Part shown: positions 7,267 to 9,486 of the stretch, piece after piece
Position numbering within the stretch: the stretch's first letter is position 1
Layout: each line of letters starts with the position of its first letter
NCBI GenBank assembly: GCA_050732575.1
Contig: JBOHRF010000188.1
Span: 1-9,486 of the forward strand
Length of the DNA stretch: 9,486 nucleotides
Direction: 5' to 3'
DNA from: JBBDWZ01 sp050732575
Lineage (GTDB): Bacteria; Gemmatimonadota; Gemmatimonadetes; Longimicrobiales; RSA9
Program-made: the position numbers and the translations under genes
The notes under the pieces: model-generated
The model's database searches: none
Told to the model about the DNA's origin: nothing
Seen by the model: only the letters and a program-made list of their open reading frames with translations

Positions 7267-7289
7267 CAAAAGTGCCCTCGGGCGTTTTG
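7267..7289 (-). promoter_or_regulatory. Hairpin in the S9 peptidase leader, terminator-like
   Basis: CAAAA (7267-7271) and TTTTG (7285-7289) flank a GCCC/GGGC core (7274-7277 / 7280-7283), giving a nested dyad with a small asymmetric internal loop. On the minus strand the GC core is followed by ACTTTTG. This resembles a short bidirectional terminator or attenuator about 75 bases upstream of the peptidase ATG. The stem is short, so this is a weak call. Confidence 0.3.
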
Positions 7290-7490
7290 CCGGGCTGCGG
7301 CGCCCCCTTGCGGACCCCGCCCCGATGCCCGAGGCTCTGCTTTGAAGGGCCGTCCGGTCGCTCCGGTGACCCACAGCGGTTGCCGCCGAGACCTCTGGCC
7401 CAACGGGTTACAGTCCTGCTTGCCGTCATCCGCAACACGAGCCGTTGCTGAATCGTAGGGGGACCAACCCTGTACCTCGACCAACCGGAT

Positions 7491-7495
7491 AGGAG
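7491..7495 (+). promoter_or_regulatory. Ribosome binding site of the DUF1569 gene
   Basis: AGGAG lies three bases before the ATG at 7499. It is the clearest Shine-Dalgarno in the window and fixes this start. The spacing is slightly short. Confidence 0.7.
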
Positions 7496-7498
7496 ACG

Positions 7499-7939
7499 AT
7501 GGGCATCCTGCATGACCATGCCGCGCGCCAGGCTCTGCTGCGCCGGCTCGAAGACCTGCAACCCGACAGTCCGCGCCAGTGGGGGACCATGCGCGTGGAT
7601 CAGATGCTGTCTCACCTGAACAATGCCCTGCGCATGGCGCTGGGCGAGCTGGAGGCCAGGCCCAAGGCCATCCCGCTTCCGCGCCCAATTTTCAAGTGGT
7701 TCGCTCTGTATGTGCCATGGCCCAAAGGTGCTCCGACGTCGCCTGAGCTGCGTGCGCCGGGGCGTTACGAGATCGAAACTGAGCGATCCAGTCTGCGACT
7801 ATTGATCGAGCAGGTAGCGCAGCGGCCACTCGACAACGGCTGGCCAAAGCATCCAACGATGGGTCGCATGAACGGCCAGGAATGGAGCCGCCTGCAACAC
7901 AAACACCTGGATCATCATTTTCGTCAGTTTGGCATCTGA
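7499..7939 (+). CDS. DUF1569 domain-containing protein (DinB-like fold)
   Basis: This 146-residue cytoplasmic protein has no signal peptide or membrane segment. It matches the DUF1569 family, which belongs to the DinB/YfiT four-helix-bundle superfamily and has no established reaction. Visible hallmarks are the N-terminal helix, QWGTMRVDQMLSHLNNAL (27-44), and the C-terminal HPTMGRMNGQEWSRLQHKHL (118-137) followed by DHHFRQFG. H39 and the H134/H136/H139/H140 cluster are in the positions where this superfamily usually binds a divalent metal, so a metal site is plausible. Its length is normal for the family. It is divergent from the S9 peptidase and convergent with the DUF4112 gene, with only nine bases between the stop codons, so it is probably monocistronic. 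The family call is strong and the function unknown. Confidence 0.88.
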   Translation: MGILHDHAARQALLRRLEDLQPDSPRQWGTMRVDQMLSHLNNALRMALGELEARPKAIPLPRPIFKWFALYVPWPKGAPTSPELRAPGRYEIETERSSLRLLIEQVAQRPLDNGWPKHPTMGRMNGQEWSRLQHKHLDHHFRQFGI

Positions 7940-7948
7940 GCCGAACGG

Positions 7949-8422
7949 TCAGAACAAGGCGCGCACCAGGGCGCGCACGATGATGAAGGTGAGGGCCAGG
8001 CTGCCCAGCACAATCAAGAAGACCAGTGCGAGCAACAACGCCACCAGGGCTCGACTGGCGCGCCGGGTAGGTCCGGGCGAGGCCAGGAACCGGTCGAGCA
8101 ACTGGACGTTGCGTATGTTCGCCTTGAAGCCTATGTCGAACAGGTCACCCAGCAGCGGAACTGCGCCTACCACGGCATCGATCAGGACGTTCCAGACCAT
8201 GCGCACCAGCACGGATCCCGGAGCACCCAGGCGGCGCGCGGCCAGAATCGTGTAGGTCGTGGTCAGCCCGCCCGCTACATCACCAAAGCCAGGGATGAGG
8301 CCAATCAACGCGTCCAGCCCGAACCTCACATTGGTGCCGGGCACGCGCACGGCCGCATCCATGATGCGGGCCAGATCGCGCAGCCGCTGAATCTCCGTTT
8401 TCTCCATGACGCGCAGTCCCAT
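7949..8422 (-). CDS. DUF4112 domain-containing membrane protein
   Basis: This protein of up to 157 residues contains the DUF4112 signature: RVPGTNVRFGLDALIGLIPG (26-45) followed by FGDVAGG, then ARRLGAP, and a second related block NVLIDAVVGAVPLLGDLFD (78-96) with FKANIRN. The two blocks share the pattern DA-hydrophobic-G-x-x-P-x-x-GD, so the domain looks internally duplicated. A strongly hydrophobic C-terminal segment (about 124-150) is a likely membrane anchor ending in a basic tail (RALVRALF). The start is uncertain. The upstream ATG (8420-8422) has no Shine-Dalgarno; the second Met (codon at 8405-8407, residue 6) has GGGA about nine bases upstream and gives the more typical N-terminus MEKTEIQRLRDLA. 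The family's function is unknown. It is a single gene, divergent from the metallopeptidase gene. Confidence 0.88.
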   Translation of the reverse strand: MGLRVMEKTEIQRLRDLARIMDAAVRVPGTNVRFGLDALIGLIPGFGDVAGGLTTTYTILAARRLGAPGSVLVRMVWNVLIDAVVGAVPLLGDLFDIGFKANIRNVQLLDRFLASPGPTRRASRALVALLLALVFLIVLGSLALTFIIVRALVRALF

Positions 8423-8560
8423 GCGAGGCGTATGCCGTTCACACGAGAACGTGAACGTAAGCAGGTGCAGAGATTAGCCCCCTAGCGCGATCGGCGTTCC
8501 GGCTCCCATTCTTTGGAAGCCTCCGCAGCAGCAAGCGCAACCTCACCCGGACCCTCATAC
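8423..8560. other. Divergent promoter region between DUF4112 and metallopeptidase genes
   Basis: This 138-bp spacer carries two inverted repeats, one near each gene (8436-8457 and 8512-8572), which are listed separately. No clear sigma-70 promoter could be picked out. The metallopeptidase frame stays open back to a stop at 8483-8485, so a start upstream of 8561 cannot be excluded. Confidence 0.6.
8436..8457. promoter_or_regulatory. 7-bp inverted repeat upstream of the DUF4112 gene
   Basis: CGTTCAC (8436-8442) and GTGAACG (8451-8457) form a perfect dyad with an 8-base spacer, 14 bases upstream of the first DUF4112 ATG. Its size and spacing fit either an operator for a dimeric regulator or a hairpin in the leader. 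The dyad is seen; the function is inferred. Confidence 0.4.
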
Positions 8561-8572
8561 GTGGCTTCCAAA
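8512..8572. repeat. 10-bp inverted repeat overlapping the metallopeptidase start
   Basis: TTTGGAAGCC (8512-8521) and GGCTTCCAAA (8563-8572) are perfect reverse complements 41 bases apart. The right arm begins at the third base of the proposed GTG start codon (8561-8563). No T-run follows on either strand, so this is not an intrinsic terminator. Confidence 0.55.
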
Positions 8573-9486
8573 AGCATCGATGCTCACGTCGCAGCGCCTA
8601 CCCACCGGCGCCTGCGCGGCTACGCTCTCGATCCAGGTCTAACGCAGAGCCTGGTAACGGCACAGATCAGTGACATTGTATTTCATGTGCCGTGGGAGTC
8701 CCTGGCGCCCGGACCGGTGGGGGAATACCTGGAAGTGGTCGACTTCGATCCTGCTTCCGGCTGCTTCTATCCGCCCGTCCGCCTCGATGATCCCATCCTG
8801 CTCGCGCAAGATGGCCTGCCACCTACGGAAGGTAGCCCACAATTCCATCAGCAGATGGTATATGCGGTGGCCAGCACAACCATCCGCAATTTCGAGCGTG
8901 CGCTGGGACGCGTTGCGCTCTGGTCGCCGGGACCATCACCTGACGACTTCGTACAGCGTCTACGCATCTATCCGCACGCGCTCCGTGAAGCCAATGCCTA
9001 CTTCAGTCCGGCCAAGAAGGCGCTCTTGTTTGGGTACTTTCAGGCCACGGCTGACGACCCCGCGCATCACGTTCCGGGCAGCATGGTTTTCACCTGTCTG
9101 TCACACGACATTGTTGCGCACGAGACCGCGCACGCACTGCTGGATGGGATGCACCGCAGACTCACCTTTCCGAGCAATCCCGACATTCTGGCATTTCACG
9201 AAGCGTTTGCCGACATCGTAGCCCTCTTCCAGCATTTTGATTCGCCGGAGATCCTGCGCCATCAGATCGCGACCACACGCGGAGACCTGCGCTCCCAGGA
9301 GAATCTGTTGGGCCAGCTGGCTGTGCAGTTCGGACGAGCCAGTGGCGCGCGCGGGGCGTTGCGCGACTTCATTGGACGCAAAGATCCCGTGAGTGGCGTA
9401 TGGATCCCGCACCAGCCCGATCCCGCGGAGTACGATGCCGCGCTGGAGCCCCACCGGCGCGGCGGCATCCTGGTGGCCGCCGTTTT
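8561..9486 (+). CDS. Gluzincin-like zinc metallopeptidase (HETAH...HEAFAD), 3'-truncated by window edge
   Basis: The frame is open from 8486 to the right edge but has no ATG before the conserved body. GTG at 8561 is the most likely start, giving a short lead before HRRLRGYALDPGL. No good Shine-Dalgarno is visible there, so the start is tentative. The visible 308 residues include VPWESLAPGPVGEYLEVVDF, QFHQQMVYAVASTTIRNFER, YPHALREANAYFSP, and the zinc signature HETAH (187-191, preceded by HDIVA). Then E214 lies within HEAFAD (213-218), 23 residues after the second His. This matches the HExxH plus ExxxD layout of gluzincins such as thermolysin (NExxSD), so H187, H191 and E214 are probable zinc ligands and E188 the catalytic base. 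No signal peptide is seen, which suggests a cytoplasmic protein. The right-hand end reads RRGGILVAAVF and continues beyond the window. The protease fold is well supported; the substrate and exact family name are unknown. Confidence 0.82.
   Translation, partial: MASKSIDAHVAAPTHRRLRGYALDPGLTQSLVTAQISDIVFHVPWESLAPGPVGEYLEVVDFDPASGCFYPPVRLDDPILLAQDGLPPTEGSPQFHQQMVYAVASTTIRNFERALGRVALWSPGPSPDDFVQRLRIYPHALREANAYFSPAKKALLFGYFQATADDPAHHVPGSMVFTCLSHDIVAHETAHALLDGMHRRLTFPSNPDILAFHEAFADIVALFQHFDSPEILRHQIATTRGDLRSQENLLGQLAVQFGRASGARGALRDFIGRKDPVSGVWIPHQPDPAEYDAALEPHRRGGILVAAV

Larger units (their letters stand above)
7194..7498. other. 305-bp divergent intergenic region upstream of S9 peptidase and DUF1569 genes
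   Basis: This region must hold promoters for both divergent genes, but I could not identify a convincing -35/-10 pair on either strand. It contains a hairpin at 7267-7289 (listed separately). Short reading frames that cross it have no family resemblance and appear non-coding. No tRNA or repeat was seen. Confidence 0.6.

Noticed and set aside
8670..9221. ATG-started plus-strand frame overlapping the metallopeptidase
   Set aside because: Its translation is Arg/Ser/Pro-rich with no conserved motifs, while the frame one step away carries HETAH and HEAFAD and continues to the window edge.
9101..9454. Minus-strand frame of about 117 codons opposite the metallopeptidase
   Set aside because: Antisense shadow with no family signal.
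1..9486. CRISPR array, tRNA/rRNA, insertion sequence, phage or defence genes
   Set aside because: No direct-repeat/spacer pattern, cloverleaf-like segment, transposase or integrase motif was seen on either strand.

Overview
The window looks like chromosomal DNA from a high-GC, didermic, soil-type bacterium. Gemmatimonadota is the best guess and Acidobacteriota the main alternative. Three gene families point that way: a duplicated MacB/FtsX permease of the ADOP type, a signal-peptide-bearing outer-membrane protein of the CBM9-like + DUF5916 family, and a secreted S9 peptidase of the DPP IV-like group. All three occur in many paralogues in those phyla. This is inference from family distribution; no taxonomic marker gene is present.

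Layout, left to right. (1) Bases 1-1517, plus strand: the C-terminal half or more of an ADOP-type ABC transporter permease, cut by the left edge. (2) Bases 1581-4148, minus strand: an 855-residue secreted protein with an N-terminal CBM9-like domain and a long DUF5916 beta-barrel-like region. It is convergent with the permease. (3) Bases 4149-4565: a 417-bp gap holding a leader hairpin, a clear intrinsic terminator for the peptidase gene, and a pair of inverted 27-bp arrays each built of three 9-bp units. (4) Bases 4566-7193, minus strand: an 875-residue exported S9 serine peptidase with an intact Ser-Asp-His triad and several low-complexity insertions. (5) Bases 7194-7498: a 305-bp divergent intergenic region. 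(6) Bases 7499-7939, plus: a small DUF1569 (DinB-like fold) protein. (7) Bases 7949-8422, minus: a DUF4112 membrane protein, nine bases tail-to-tail from the previous gene. (8) Bases 8423-8560: a divergent promoter region with two inverted repeats. (9) Bases 8561-9486, plus: a zinc metallopeptidase-like gene (HETAH plus HEAFAD) that has no usable ATG, most likely starts at GTG, and runs off the right edge.

How the genes fit together. Genes 2 and 4 are co-directional and both encode envelope or exported proteins, but a terminator separates them, so they are best read as two transcription units. The permease, the DUF5916 protein and the S9 peptidase fit a general theme of envelope export and peptide or polymer scavenging. 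The right-hand part (DUF1569, DUF4112, metallopeptidase) is a set of single genes in alternating orientation with no operon structure. I see no tRNA, rRNA, CRISPR array, insertion sequence, phage gene or defence system. I did not find a convincing undescribed multi-gene system. The points most worth a second look are the inverted arrays of 9-bp units, the GTG-started gluzincin-like protein with an inverted repeat over its start, and the low-complexity insertions in the S9 peptidase.
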